Shown one piece after another: positions 1 through 6,547 of a stretch of 8,412 bases of DNA. A program made the translations under genes and the position numbers. Under the pieces are notes generated by a model, which was given only the letters and a program-made list of their open reading frames with translations, did not search any database and was not told the DNA's origin. The stretch comes from CAMLHU01 sp031393795 (GTDB taxonomy: Bacteria > Gemmatimonadota > Gemmatimonadetes > Gemmatimonadales > GWC2-71-9), in contig JANMWE010000140.1 of assembly GCA_031393795.1 (NCBI GenBank), forward strand, positions 1 through 8,412. Direction: 5' to 3'. Positions within the stretch are counted from its first letter, which is position 1. The number at the start of each line of letters is the position of its first letter.

Positions 1-706
1 GCAGCCACCGGCACGCGATCCAGCTCCGCTCCTCACTCCCGAACCCGCCGTCGTCCCGCTGCAATTGTGCCAGCCGCTTGGCACCCCGCTGGAGCGCGCG
101 CGTCGCTTCCGGCTGCTCGACCGCCAGCAGCGCTTGGCCGACGTGGAAGAAGTCGTGTTCTCCCCACGTCCCGTCCTTCTTTTGCACTGCGGCCAGCTCG
201 GTCACCAGCTTCGCGACCGCGGTGGGATAGTGCACCGCGTCGGCGGCGATGCCGTGCAGCGCCGATGCCCGCCGAGTCGCGCCATCGAGTCCTGGTCCGT
301 GGCGCGCCAGCGCATCGAGCCGAGTCCGGACCGCGGGGAGGTCGTGGCGGTGCGCCTTGGTGATGGCGCGGAGCGCCAGCGCCTCTTCCGCGAGGAGGGC
401 CGCATCCACATCCATGATCATCGCGCCGGTCGGCATCAGCAGGGGGAGCATCGGGGGTGCCGGTGCCTCGAGCGCCGCGAGGAGTGCATCGATCCGGCCC
501 TCGGGCACCGGCCCCAGGTCCATCAACTCGATCGCCCGCCAGGCGAGCGCCATCAGCTCCGGCGCGCACGGGGCGGCCGAGAGCTTCTCGAAGAGCGCAC
601 CCTTGAGCTCCGCGTCGCCTGCCTCGACCGTATCGAGCTTTGCGCGAATGAGAAGCGCGGGGCGCGTGTGTCGCCCCCGCGCCCATGCTGCCAGCCGTTG
701 ATTCAC
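1..706 (-). CDS. Alpha/alpha-toroid (terpene cyclase/prenyltransferase-repeat-like) protein, C-terminus beyond window
   Basis: The frame is open from a GTG at 706-704 to the left edge, giving 235 visible residues and no stop. The start is chosen because GTG overlaps the upstream gene's TGA as GTGA, and that gene's end lacks a Shine-Dalgarno sequence, so translational coupling is likely. The N-terminal 160 residues are Ala/Leu-rich and look all-helical. Two motifs near the visible end, QKKDGTWG (about residues 175-182) and QRDDGGFG (about 216-223), lie about 41 residues apart and match the QxxDGxW/F pattern of squalene-cyclase and prenyltransferase alpha/alpha-barrel repeats. No DxDD cyclase motif or signal peptide is visible. 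The fold is a reasonable inference, but enzymatic activity is not shown: many toroid-repeat proteins are of unknown function, and the decisive C-terminal part lies outside. It is the third gene of the amidohydrolase/membrane-protein cluster. Confidence 0.72.
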   Translation of the reverse strand, partial: MNQRLAAWARGRHTRPALLIRAKLDTVEAGDAELKGALFEKLSAAPCAPELMALAWRAIELMDLGPVPEGRIDALLAALEAPAPPMLPLLMPTGAMIMDVDAALLAEEALALRAITKAHRHDLPAVRTRLDALARHGPGLDGATRRASALHGIAADAVHYPTAVAKLVTELAAVQKKDGTWGEHDFFHVGQALLAVEQPEATRALQRGAKRLAQLQRDDGGFGSEERSWIACRWL

Positions 707-1044
707 AGGAGGAGCGAGAGGAGGGCGCCGGCGCCGAGGATGCGGATGGTGCCGAGGGCGAGGGGACGCCAGGGCTGAGGCTCGGCGGGCAATTCACTCC
801 GGTGACGTTGCCGGACCGGTCCCTCGACCAGGAGTCCGATCACGCCGAAGAGCACCCACCAACCGCCGTGGCCCAGCGAGGCGAACCAGAGCGCGGCGAA
901 CATCGTCAGCAGTATCGCTTCGACCACCTCGAAGCGGAACCGGGGCGGACGAGGCTCCGGCCGGAGACGACGCGCCGCGAATATCCACGCGACGAACCAT
1001 CCTGCCACTGCCAGCGCCGCCAGGACGAGCCGGGCCAGGCTCAC
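703..1044 (-). CDS. Small integral membrane protein, function unknown
   Basis: This is a 113-residue protein starting with GTG. The start overlaps the TGA of the upstream amidohydrolase (GTGA, 1044-1041), and its own TGA overlaps the next GTG (706-703). It is mostly hydrophobic, with about four predicted membrane segments: residues 5-24, 41-58, 60-75 and 96-113. Basic stretches after helix 1 (RRLRPEPRPPR) and after helix 3 (RQRHR) would favour the cytoplasm by the positive-inside rule. The short polar loop at 76-95 separates the third and fourth helices, and the chain ends in LSLLL. I recognise no family. The double 4-base coupling suggests it is made stoichiometrically with the lipoprotein amidohydrolase and the toroid protein, but a joint function is only inferred. 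Confidence 0.8.
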   Translation of the reverse strand: MSLARLVLAALAVAGWFVAWIFAARRLRPEPRPPRFRFEVVEAILLTMFAALWFASLGHGGWWVLFGVIGLLVEGPVRQRHRSELPAEPQPWRPLALGTIRILGAGALLSLLL

Positions 1045-2438
1045 TGCCGCGCGACTCGATCGAGCGAGTCGTGCGGCATCAGGACCCCGCCGAGCATCAC
1101 CCGGAGGATCTTCCTGGTGTTGGCGATGTCGGAGCGCGGGTCACCATCGAGCACCACGAGGTCTGCCACCTTGCCGGCGGCGAGCACACCGATCGAGTCG
1201 GCGCCCAGCAGCGCGGCAGCACGTCCGGTGGCGGCGAGGAGCGCGTCCGAGGGGGAGAGTCCGGCCTGGACCAGCAGGGAGAGCTCCTGGTGCAGGCTTG
1301 CCCCCGGGATGATCATCGGGTTCGACGCGTCGGATCCGGCCACGATGATCCCGCCCGCGCCGTGGAACTCCCGCAGGAAGAGATCCTGGTTGGCCCGGCC
1401 CGCGCGGAACGCCGTGAACGCCGCGGCGTCCCACCCGGCGCCGGCGATGAAGTTCGGGAGGTCCCACTCCTCCTTGATCTTCTGGGGGACGTACACCAGG
1501 TCGGCCCCGGTGGTGACCGACGGGTCGTCGAGCCGGCTCCAGGTGTCGTGCAGGACCAGGGTCGGGACCAGGGTGACGTGCAGTTCGGCGAGCTGCCCCG
1601 CCACACGCGCGAGGGAGGCCGAGTCGAGCCCGGCCCACGACCGCTCGAAGAGGTTCCATCCTTCGAAGAAGCTCTTCCGGTGCGCGGCGTAGTACTTGTC
1701 GGCTGGGCCGATCGCCTCGGGGATGCCGGTGAGGTGCTCGATGCTGTGCACCCCCAGCTTCGCCGCCGAGACCGCGTCGGTCAGGCCGAGGTGCGCCGCC
1801 ACCGGGAGGTTGAGGGAGGTGGCCTCGTCGACGATCGCCTTGAGGAGGGGCGGGGTGATGCGGGTGTAGGCCTTCACGACCGGGATATTGGCGACCGCGC
1901 GCTCGTCCACCGCGCGGCGGGCCGCGTTGGCGTCGGCGACGCCGGTGGCACCGGGGACCGACGCCGGATCGCCATCGATCATCGCCCCGGCGATGTAGAG
2001 CCGGGGGGTGCGGATCGACCCCAGCGCCGCCTCCTCGCGCAGCGCCAGGATGGAGTCCTGTTGATGGTGCAGATCACGGACGCTGGTCACGCCGAAGGCG
2101 AGGAATCGCGAGAGCGACCACCGGTCGACGTGGACGTGCGCATCGATCAACCCCGGGATCACCCACTTCCCCTTGAGCTCGATGACCTCGGCGGTGCGTG
2201 GGATGGCAAAGCCGGCCCGGGGCGAGATGCTCTCGATCTTGGTGCCCCGGACGATGATGACCTGGTCCTCGAGCGTCGGACCATTCGTGCCGTCGAAGAC
2301 GTTGACCCCGACGAGCGCGATCCGGTCCTTGGTCGGCGGGCTGCACGCGGCCAGCATCAGGACGCAGCTCGCGAGGAGCCCGTGCCAGAGGGCGCCGAAT
2401 CGCACGGGCGGGGACGAATGGAGCAGGGACGATCGCAT
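1041..2438 (-). CDS. Amidohydrolase-superfamily lipoprotein (imidazolonepropionase/prolidase-like)
   Basis: This 465-residue metal-dependent hydrolase probably cleaves a C-N bond. The N-terminus has a hydrophobic segment ending in the lipobox LAAC (Cys32), so it is likely a lipoprotein acting outside the cytoplasm. Typical superfamily landmarks follow: a beta-sandwich start (ALVGVNVFDG), GLIDAHVHVD with His101 and His103, Lys189 in PVVKAY (a candidate carboxylated lysine), His216 in AAHLG, His235 in HSIEH, and Asp370 in AGSD, then the closing AGKVADLVVLDGDP strand. This metal-ligand set resembles the COG1228-type imidazolonepropionase-like and Xaa-dipeptidase groups. Substrate cannot be told from sequence; a peptide or drug-like amide is possible. 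The ATG at 2438 is used, but GTG codon 12 would give a shorter, more classical signal peptide, and neither has a clear Shine-Dalgarno. It heads the GTGA-coupled cluster. Confidence 0.92.
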   Translation of the reverse strand: MRSSLLHSSPPVRFGALWHGLLASCVLMLAACSPPTKDRIALVGVNVFDGTNGPTLEDQVIIVRGTKIESISPRAGFAIPRTAEVIELKGKWVIPGLIDAHVHVDRWSLSRFLAFGVTSVRDLHHQQDSILALREEAALGSIRTPRLYIAGAMIDGDPASVPGATGVADANAARRAVDERAVANIPVVKAYTRITPPLLKAIVDEATSLNLPVAAHLGLTDAVSAAKLGVHSIEHLTGIPEAIGPADKYYAAHRKSFFEGWNLFERSWAGLDSASLARVAGQLAELHVTLVPTLVLHDTWSRLDDPSVTTGADLVYVPQKIKEEWDLPNFIAGAGWDAAAFTAFRAGRANQDLFLREFHGAGGIIVAGSDASNPMIIPGASLHQELSLLVQAGLSPSDALLAATGRAAALLGADSIGVLAAGKVADLVVLDGDPRSDIANTRKILRVMLGGVLMPHDSLDRVARQ

Positions 2439-2462
2439 CGGGTTCAGGTCGGGGAGTAGCGA

Positions 2463-2484
2463 GGGGCGCGGTGGTCCGCGCCCC
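2463..2484 (-). terminator. GC-rich hairpin between histone-like gene and amidohydrolase gene
   Basis: A perfect 9-bp inverted repeat (ggggcgcgg / ccgcgcccc) surrounds a 4-base loop. It begins 25 bp after the stop of the histone-like gene and ends 25 bp before the amidohydrolase start. No T-run follows on the minus strand, so it is not a canonical intrinsic terminator. It may attenuate or process the transcript, protect the 3' end of the upstream message, or lie in the 5' leader of the amidohydrolase. The inverted repeat is directly visible; the role is inferred. Confidence 0.4.
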
Positions 2485-2508
2485 CTGCCGATCCGTACGG
2501 TATGCGCT

Positions 2509-2832
2509 TCAGCGCCGCTTCTTCTTGCCGCCCTTCTTCTTGGCGGCCTTCTTCGCGGGCTTCCGCTTGGCGGCCTTCTTCTTGGCCGGCTTCCGCGCGC
2601 TCTTCTTGGCGACCTTCTTCTTCGCCGCCTTCTTCTTGGCCGGCTTCTTGGCCGCCTTCCTCTTGGCCGGCTTCTTGGCCGCCTTCTTCTTGGCCGCGGG
2701 CTTCTTCGCCGGCTCGGCCATCGGGGTCCACGCTGGCGCGGGCGCCGGTTCGGGCGTGCTCGACATCGGCGCCGGATCCATCCACCCCGCTCCCGACCAC
2801 CCCATATCCATATCGTTCAGCTCGGCCATCAT
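2509..2832 (-). CDS. Histone H1-tail-like Lys/Ala-rich protein with a non-basic head
   Basis: This 107-residue protein has two sharply different halves. Residues 1-42 contain no Lys or Arg, six acidic residues, three Trp, and a Pro/Ala-rich linker (roughly 24-42). Residues 43-107 carry 33 lysines among 65 residues, in repeats of the AAKKPAKKK type with a few Arg, ending KKKRR. Such tails occur in bacterial histone H1-like proteins (Hc1/AlgP type) and on some mycobacterial and actinobacterial nucleoid proteins, where they bind DNA by charge. A nucleoid or nucleic-acid-binding role is therefore likely, with no folded domain visible. The start is the first of two adjacent ATGs (2832 and 2829), preceded by GGAGGG 4 to 5 bases upstream. 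A longer in-frame TTG start at 2868 lacks this support. It is transcribed before the amidohydrolase gene, 70 bp away. Confidence 0.82.
   Translation of the reverse strand: MMAELNDMDMGWSGAGWMDPAPMSSTPEPAPAPAWTPMAEPAKKPAAKKKAAKKPAKRKAAKKPAKKKAAKKKVAKKSARKPAKKKAAKRKPAKKAAKKKGGKKKRR
2633..2686 (-). repeat. Two tandem 27-bp units inside the Lys-rich tail
   Basis: Positions 2633-2659 and 2660-2686 are identical at 26 of 27 bases, differing only at the first base. They encode consecutive 9-residue blocks of the AKKPAK(R/K)KA type. The whole 2515-2710 stretch is low-complexity cttcttggc-type sequence. Near-identity at DNA level suggests recent slippage or unequal recombination, so tail length may vary between strains. 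Confidence 0.7.
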
Positions 2833-2836
2833 TCCG

Positions 2837-2842
2837 CCCTCC
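2837..2842 (-). promoter_or_regulatory. Shine-Dalgarno site of the histone-like gene
   Basis: On the minus strand GGAGGG lies 4 bases before the ATG at 2832 and 7 bases before the ATG at 2829. It is the clearest ribosome binding site in the window and decides the start in favour of the ATG pair over the upstream TTG at 2868. Confidence 0.75.
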
Positions 2843-2905
2843 GAGTGACTGCGGCGTGCCTGCCGCAATGGTGACGGGCATCCCCGCGCCCGTGTATGTG
2901 CGTGA

Positions 2906-2936
2906 TATAAATTGCACGGCGAGTTCGGTTCTGCAA
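2906..2936 (-). promoter_or_regulatory. Candidate promoter of the histone-like gene
   Basis: On the minus strand TTGCAG (2936-2931) is followed after 19 bases by TTTATA (2911-2906), in an A+T-rich island that stands out locally. The spacing is longer than the usual 16-18 and both boxes are imperfect, so this is a weak sigma-70-like call. Transcription would begin near 2898, about 65 bases before the start codon. Confidence 0.35.
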
Positions 2937-3010
2937 GCGGGGAGGGAAGCGCGATCCCGCCCCCGATCCTCCAGCTGCCGGTCCGATCCGGGGACCCCAG
3001 GCCGACTCCC

Positions 3011-3174
3011 CCAATGTAACCTGTTGTTCGGTAACAACTTAGGCCTCAGGAATGGGAATTTCACCCTGCCGCTACATTATATAGGATGGCGACCGCGAGG
3101 GTGGCTGGGGTGCGCTCCCCTCTTCGCGGCCCCTGCCTGCACCCCATGTCATTGTCTGACAACAGGTTGCATGG
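3011..3174. repeat. Inverted pair of near-identical 13-mers with internal dyads
   Basis: TGTAACCTGTTGT at 3015-3027 (+) recurs as TGCAACCTGTTGT on the opposite strand at 3171-3159, 12 of 13 identical; the match extends outward through CCA(A) with one extra base. Each copy runs into its own small dyad: gttgtt-cggt-aacaac (3023-3038) and ttgtc-t-gacaa (3152-3162). The single difference would form a G-U pair in RNA, so a 13-bp stem closing about 130 nt is possible. Other local stems lie inside (3093-3098 with 3124-3129; 3106-3113 with 3139-3146). It may be a pair of regulator sites, a structured leader, or a small non-autonomous element; I see no target-site duplication. Confidence 0.5.
3076..3081 (-). 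promoter_or_regulatory. Consensus -10 hexamer TATAAT, minus strand
   Basis: A perfect TATAAT lies on the minus strand inside ctatataatgta. The matching -35 position (about 3099-3104) reads CCACCC, which is not a recognisable box, so the site is only suggestive. The plus strand also reads TATATA at 3078-3083, without a good -35. If used, the minus promoter would give a leader of about 240 nt for the histone-like gene. Confidence 0.28.
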
Positions 3175-3195
3175 TGTCCGGTCCCGGCGCATATT
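3167..3195 (+). promoter_or_regulatory. Candidate promoter of the Ig/propeller gene
   Basis: TTGCAT (3167-3172) and CATATT (3190-3195) are separated by exactly 17 bases, matching sigma-70 geometry with imperfect boxes (3/6 and 4/6). A start near 3202 would leave a leader of about 42 bases before the ATG at 3244. The ttgtc-t-gacaa dyad lies just upstream of the -35 box and the inverted 13-mer overlaps it, a natural place for a regulator to bind. Confidence 0.33.
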
Positions 3196-3243
3196 TCTGG
3201 CGGCCCATTTCCGGCCTTCCCAATTCCTGACCAGGTGCTTGCC

Positions 3244-5484
3244 ATGCTGCTGCTTCGCCGACTCGTGACCGTCGCGGGCGTCCTCACTCTGCTGGCCAGT
3301 TCCGTCGCCGCCCAGGCGGTGAGCGAGCTGCAGGTGTCGCCCGAGAATCTCACGCTGCGTGTCGGTGAGCGGAAGTCGCTCTTTCCCGCCGCCTTCGACC
3401 GGAGCGGCAACGTCATCCCGACCGCCCGCTTCACCTACCGCAGCACCGCGCCGGCGATCGCGAGCGTCGATGCCGATGGCTCGGTCGTCGGCCGCGCGGC
3501 CGGGAACACCAACGTCGAAGTGCGCGCTGGGACCCGGTCCGTCAGCGTGCCGGTGACGGTCTCCGGCAGCGGCGGTGCCGTCGGCGGTGGGGCACCGAGC
3601 GTGGGCGGGACCCTCCCCGCCGCTCCGGCCAACACCAGTCGGATCATCATCGACCCGGCCACGATCTACCTTGTGCCGAGCGAGAGCCAGCGCCTGATCG
3701 CCAAGGCGATCGCGGCCGATGGGAGCGTGCTGGGGCCGGTCTCCGCGATCTGGCGGAGCCTCGCGCCCGGAGCGATCTCCATCAGTGACTCGATCAACGG
3801 CGTGGTCGTCGGGCTCGCGGCCGGCGGCGGCACGATCGAGGCGCGGCTCGCCAACGGGCTCAGCACCACCGCCCCGGCCCAGGTGAGCGCGGTGGCGTTC
3901 GAGATGCAACGGAAGGCTATCGGACTTTCGCCTGACGAGATCGATACGGTCCGGGTGGTGGTCCCGTCCCAGAACAACCGGCGGCTCGAGGCGGGGCTGA
4001 CCTTCACGTCGACCAATCCCAACATCGTGCAGGTCGGTCCGACCGGCGTGATGCAGGCGCGGAGCGCCGGGCAGGTCGAGGTCATCGTGACCGGTTACTT
4101 CCAGGAGGTCCGGGTCCCGGTCACGGTGCACCGCCCCATCGCCTACTTCACACTTTCACCCGCGCCGGCGGACGGCCCCGTCACGGTGCCGCTCTTCGGA
4201 TACCGTGCGGTGAAAGGGATGGCCGAGGCGGCGGATTCCACGCCGATCCCCGAGGCCCCGCTCCGGTGGACCGTGGCCGACTCGAACATCGCGAGCTACG
4301 ACCTCGCGACCGGGCGGATCACCGGCAAGCGCCAGGGTACCACGACGCTGCTCCTGACCGTGCGCGGCTATGAGCCGAAGGTCTGGACGATCAATGTCGT
4401 CCCCGGCCTGGTGGTGATGGCGCAGGAGCGGATCGGGATGAAGAGCGGCGACACCCTCACCATGGCCGCGCACCTCAAGGACGAGCAGGGGACCGACTTC
4501 GGTGCCGCCCCCGACCTGACCTGGACCAGCGATCGCCCCGAGGTGGTACGGGTGAGCGCCACGGGCAAGCTCGAGGCCCTCGCGCCCGGGCGCGCGATGA
4601 TCGTCGCTGGCGCCACGTGGGGACGCGCCGATACCCTCGACGCCATCGTCAGCGGCGATATCATCCTCACCTCCGACCGCAAACTTCGCGGCACGCCGGG
4701 GATCTATCAGGTCGCCCTGGCGCACCCCGACTCGGTGCTCCCGCTCTTCACCGACACCCGCCAGCTCTTCGCGCCGGCGCTTTCACCCGACCGGCGCCGC
4801 ATCGTCTTCAGCGTCACCGCGGACGGGAAGAACTACGACCTCTGGCTCGCGGATGCCGACGGGCGGAACGCCCACGCGCTGACGGCCGACACCCTCCCAG
4901 AGACGACGCCGTCGTGGACCCCCGACGGTCAGCGGATCCTCTTCACGGTCACCACCCGCCGTGAAGGGGACCAGCTGGCGATCATCAACGTCGACGGCAC
5001 CGGCCGCCGCGTGCTCACGGTGCCGCCCGCCAACGCCGAATCACCGGTGGTCTCGCCCGACGGCCATTGGATCGCCTTCATCGGCACCAAGGACCGGAAG
5101 CCGGACGCGTACGTGATGGATATCACGGGGGGCGCGCCACGGAACGTCACCGCGACCCAGGAGAAGGAGCTGCAGGTGCGCTGGCTCCCGAATGGTGACC
5201 TCGTCACGCTCACGGATGGGGGACGCGACAAGGGGTTCCAGATCATTCGCATCGCGCAAGGCACCAACGTCCGGACGGTGCTCGCGGTGACCCCGTACCC
5301 GATCAATGCCTTCGGGATCTCGCGTGACGGGAACACCCTGGCCTATGTGACGACCGAACCGCTCGAGAATGTCCGCAACCAGAGGACCAAGACGGTCCTC
5401 TACGTCCAACCGATCGCGACCGGAAGCACCCCCACGGCGGTCCGCACCCCCGTGAGCGAGACCATCGGCTTCCCCACCTTCTAG
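3244..5484 (+). CDS. Exported protein: about five Ig-like (BIG2-type) domains plus TolB-like beta-propeller
   Basis: This 746-residue protein starts at ATG 3244, which has AGGTG six bases upstream; the in-frame GTG at 3235 has no such site. Residues 1-23 form a signal peptide (RR, hydrophobic core, VAA|Q), so it is exported. Repeats of the bacterial Ig-like type follow at about 27-107, 133-215, 217-295, 299-385 and 387-470. They are recognised by 'S..P.IA.VD..G.V.G.AAG.T.V' cores such as TAPAIASVDADG and TSDRPEVVRV. A Gly/Ser/Pro linker lies at about 108-130. From about 475 to the end is a beta-propeller with PD40/WD40-like blades marked by SPDRRRIVFS (514), TPDGQRILFT (559), SPDGHWIAFI (604), LPNGDLVTLT (648) and SRDGNTLAYV (693). 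No lipobox or C-terminal anchor is visible. A cell-envelope binding role is likely; the ligand is unknown. Confidence 0.92.
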   Translation: MLLLRRLVTVAGVLTLLASSVAAQAVSELQVSPENLTLRVGERKSLFPAAFDRSGNVIPTARFTYRSTAPAIASVDADGSVVGRAAGNTNVEVRAGTRSVSVPVTVSGSGGAVGGGAPSVGGTLPAAPANTSRIIIDPATIYLVPSESQRLIAKAIAADGSVLGPVSAIWRSLAPGAISISDSINGVVVGLAAGGGTIEARLANGLSTTAPAQVSAVAFEMQRKAIGLSPDEIDTVRVVVPSQNNRRLEAGLTFTSTNPNIVQVGPTGVMQARSAGQVEVIVTGYFQEVRVPVTVHRPIAYFTLSPAPADGPVTVPLFGYRAVKGMAEAADSTPIPEAPLRWTVADSNIASYDLATGRITGKRQGTTTLLLTVRGYEPKVWTINVVPGLVVMAQERIGMKSGDTLTMAAHLKDEQGTDFGAAPDLTWTSDRPEVVRVSATGKLEALAPGRAMIVAGATWGRADTLDAIVSGDIILTSDRKLRGTPGIYQVALAHPDSVLPLFTDTRQLFAPALSPDRRRIVFSVTADGKNYDLWLADADGRNAHALTADTLPETTPSWTPDGQRILFTVTTRREGDQLAIINVDGTGRRVLTVPPANAESPVVSPDGHWIAFIGTKDRKPDAYVMDITGGAPRNVTATQEKELQVRWLPNGDLVTLTDGGRDKGFQIIRIAQGTNVRTVLAVTPYPINAFGISRDGNTLAYVTTEPLENVRNQRTKTVLYVQPIATGSTPTAVRTPVSETIGFPTF

Positions 5485-5509
5485 CCCGGTGGCGCGGGCC
5501 GTGTCCACC

Positions 5510-6547
5510 ATGCGCGCCCTCGTCCTCGTCGCTCCCGGCGGTCTCGACCGCCTCCAGGTGGCCGACATCCCCACCCCGGCGCCGCCCGCGCCGGGGTGGA
5601 CGCACGTTCGGGTCCGCGCCGCCGCACTCAATCGGCTCGATCTCTTCGTCGCGGCCGGCGTCCCCGGCGGCGCACCGGTACTGCCACACACGGTCGGCGC
5701 CGACGGTGCCGGCGTGGTGAGCGCCCTGGGCGCCGGGGTCACTGGTGTGGCCATCGGCGACGAAGTGATGTTCGATCCCGGTGTGAGCTGCGGCGAATGC
5801 GTCGCCTGTCGGGCCGGTGATGAACCGTTCTGCGACCACTATGGCATTCTCGGTGAACACCTTCCTGGGACAATGGCCGAGGTCGTCGCCGTGCCGGCGG
5901 TCAATCTCGCTCCCCGTCCCGCCGGTTGGTCATGGGCCGAGGCCGCGGCGTTCTCGCTCGCCGCGCTGACCGCCTGGCGCATGCTGGTCACCCGCGCCCG
6001 CCTTCACGCCGGCGAAACGGTCCTCATCTGGGGTGCCGGCGGTGGGGTCGCGCAAGCCTGCATCGGGATCGCGAAGCACCTCGGCGCCCGCGTCATCGCC
6101 ACCAGCTCCTCGGCTGACAAGCTGGCGCTCGCGCGCCGACTCGGCGCCGACGAGATCATCGACCACGCCGGGCAGGATGTCGTCGCGCGGGTGAAAGAAC
6201 TGACCGGGCGCAAAGGGTGTCAGGTCGTGGTCGACAGCGTCGGGCAGGCCACCTGGGACCGCACCCTCCGTTGCCTGGCGCGCGGGGGCCGCGTGGTGGT
6301 GTGCGGCGCCACCAGCGGGCCCCAGGCGGGGTTCGACCTCCGGCGGCTCTTCTGGCACCAGTGGAGCATCTTCGGTTCGACGATGGGTAGCCACGCGGAA
6401 TACCGCGCGGTCACCTCCCTGGCCGCACAGGGGCTCCTCCGGCCGGTCGTCGATTCCACGGTGCCGCTCGACCACGCGCTCGACGCGTTCCACCGACTCT
6501 CCGCCGGATCCCAGGCGGGCAAGCTCGTCATCGAGGTGTCCCCATGA
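5510..6547 (+). CDS. Zinc-binding medium-chain dehydrogenase/reductase (MDR superfamily)
   Basis: This 345-residue NAD(P)-dependent oxidoreductase is probably cytoplasmic. The GroES-like domain carries AALNRLDLFVAAG (about 38-50) and LPHTVGADGAGVV (58-70). A structural-zinc lobe follows, with Cys94, 97, 100 and 108 in the order expected of alcohol dehydrogenases. The Rossmann domain starts at VLIWGAGGGVAQACIGIAKHLGARVIATSSS (171-201, glycine-rich loop GAGGGVA), followed by LGADEIIDH (211-219). The catalytic zinc ligands of classical ADHs are not in place (NRLD, and GAD where GHE is usual). It therefore fits the 'zinc-binding dehydrogenase' branch with the NxLDLxV motif rather than a true alcohol dehydrogenase; the substrate is unknown. 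ATG 5510 is preferred because MRALVL is the family's usual opening; GTG at 5489 and 5501 are alternatives. It lies 25 bp after the Ig/propeller gene and overlaps the next gene by ATGA. Confidence 0.9.
   Translation: MRALVLVAPGGLDRLQVADIPTPAPPAPGWTHVRVRAAALNRLDLFVAAGVPGGAPVLPHTVGADGAGVVSALGAGVTGVAIGDEVMFDPGVSCGECVACRAGDEPFCDHYGILGEHLPGTMAEVVAVPAVNLAPRPAGWSWAEAAAFSLAALTAWRMLVTRARLHAGETVLIWGAGGGVAQACIGIAKHLGARVIATSSSADKLALARRLGADEIIDHAGQDVVARVKELTGRKGCQVVVDSVGQATWDRTLRCLARGGRVVVCGATSGPQAGFDLRRLFWHQWSIFGSTMGSHAEYRAVTSLAAQGLLRPVVDSTVPLDHALDAFHRLSAGSQAGKLVIEVSP
6533..6538 (+). promoter_or_regulatory. Shine-Dalgarno site inside the dehydrogenase end
   Basis: GAGGTG lies five bases before the ATG at 6544 and is embedded in the last codons of the dehydrogenase. 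It fixes the start of the membrane protein and, with the ATGA overlap, indicates coupled translation. Confidence 0.65.

Larger units (their letters stand above)
2833..3243. other. Divergent intergenic region, 411 bp
   Basis: This gap separates the minus-strand histone-like gene from the plus-strand Ig/propeller gene. It is the only stretch in the window with clearly A+T-richer islands (about 2900-2915, 3012-3040, 3050-3087 and 3190-3197). It holds promoter-like elements for both directions and an inverted pair of 13-mers (see separate entries). Small open frames at 3086-3268 (+) and 2829-3014 (-) have no ribosome binding site or recognisable composition. I see no tRNA, known riboswitch or transposase remnant. 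Confidence 0.7.

Noticed and set aside
33..797. Minus-strand open frame of 254 codons, and plus-strand 65-778
   Set aside because: Low-complexity Arg/Gly/Pro translations; the GTG frame starting at 706 gives normal protein composition, toroid motifs and a GTGA junction.
685..1692. 335-codon open frame on the plus strand
   Set aside because: Antisense to two well-supported coupled genes; no family resemblance.
1071..2459. 462-codon open frame on the plus strand, opposite the amidohydrolase
   Set aside because: It mirrors the amidohydrolase and has the Arg/Gly/Asp-rich, domain-less composition of a high-GC antisense shadow.
2833..2868. N-terminal extension of the histone-like protein from TTG at 2868
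   Set aside because: No ribosome binding site for TTG, while GGAGGG precedes the ATG pair at ideal distance and would be translated through in the longer version.
3086..3268. 60-codon plus-strand frame in the intergenic region
   Set aside because: The purine-rich stretch before its ATG is too close to act as a ribosome binding site, and the composition is random; it overlaps the promoter and start of the Ig/propeller gene.
3061..4131. 356-codon minus-strand frame opposite the Ig-domain gene
   Set aside because: His/Asp/Arg-rich shadow of a convincing exported protein.
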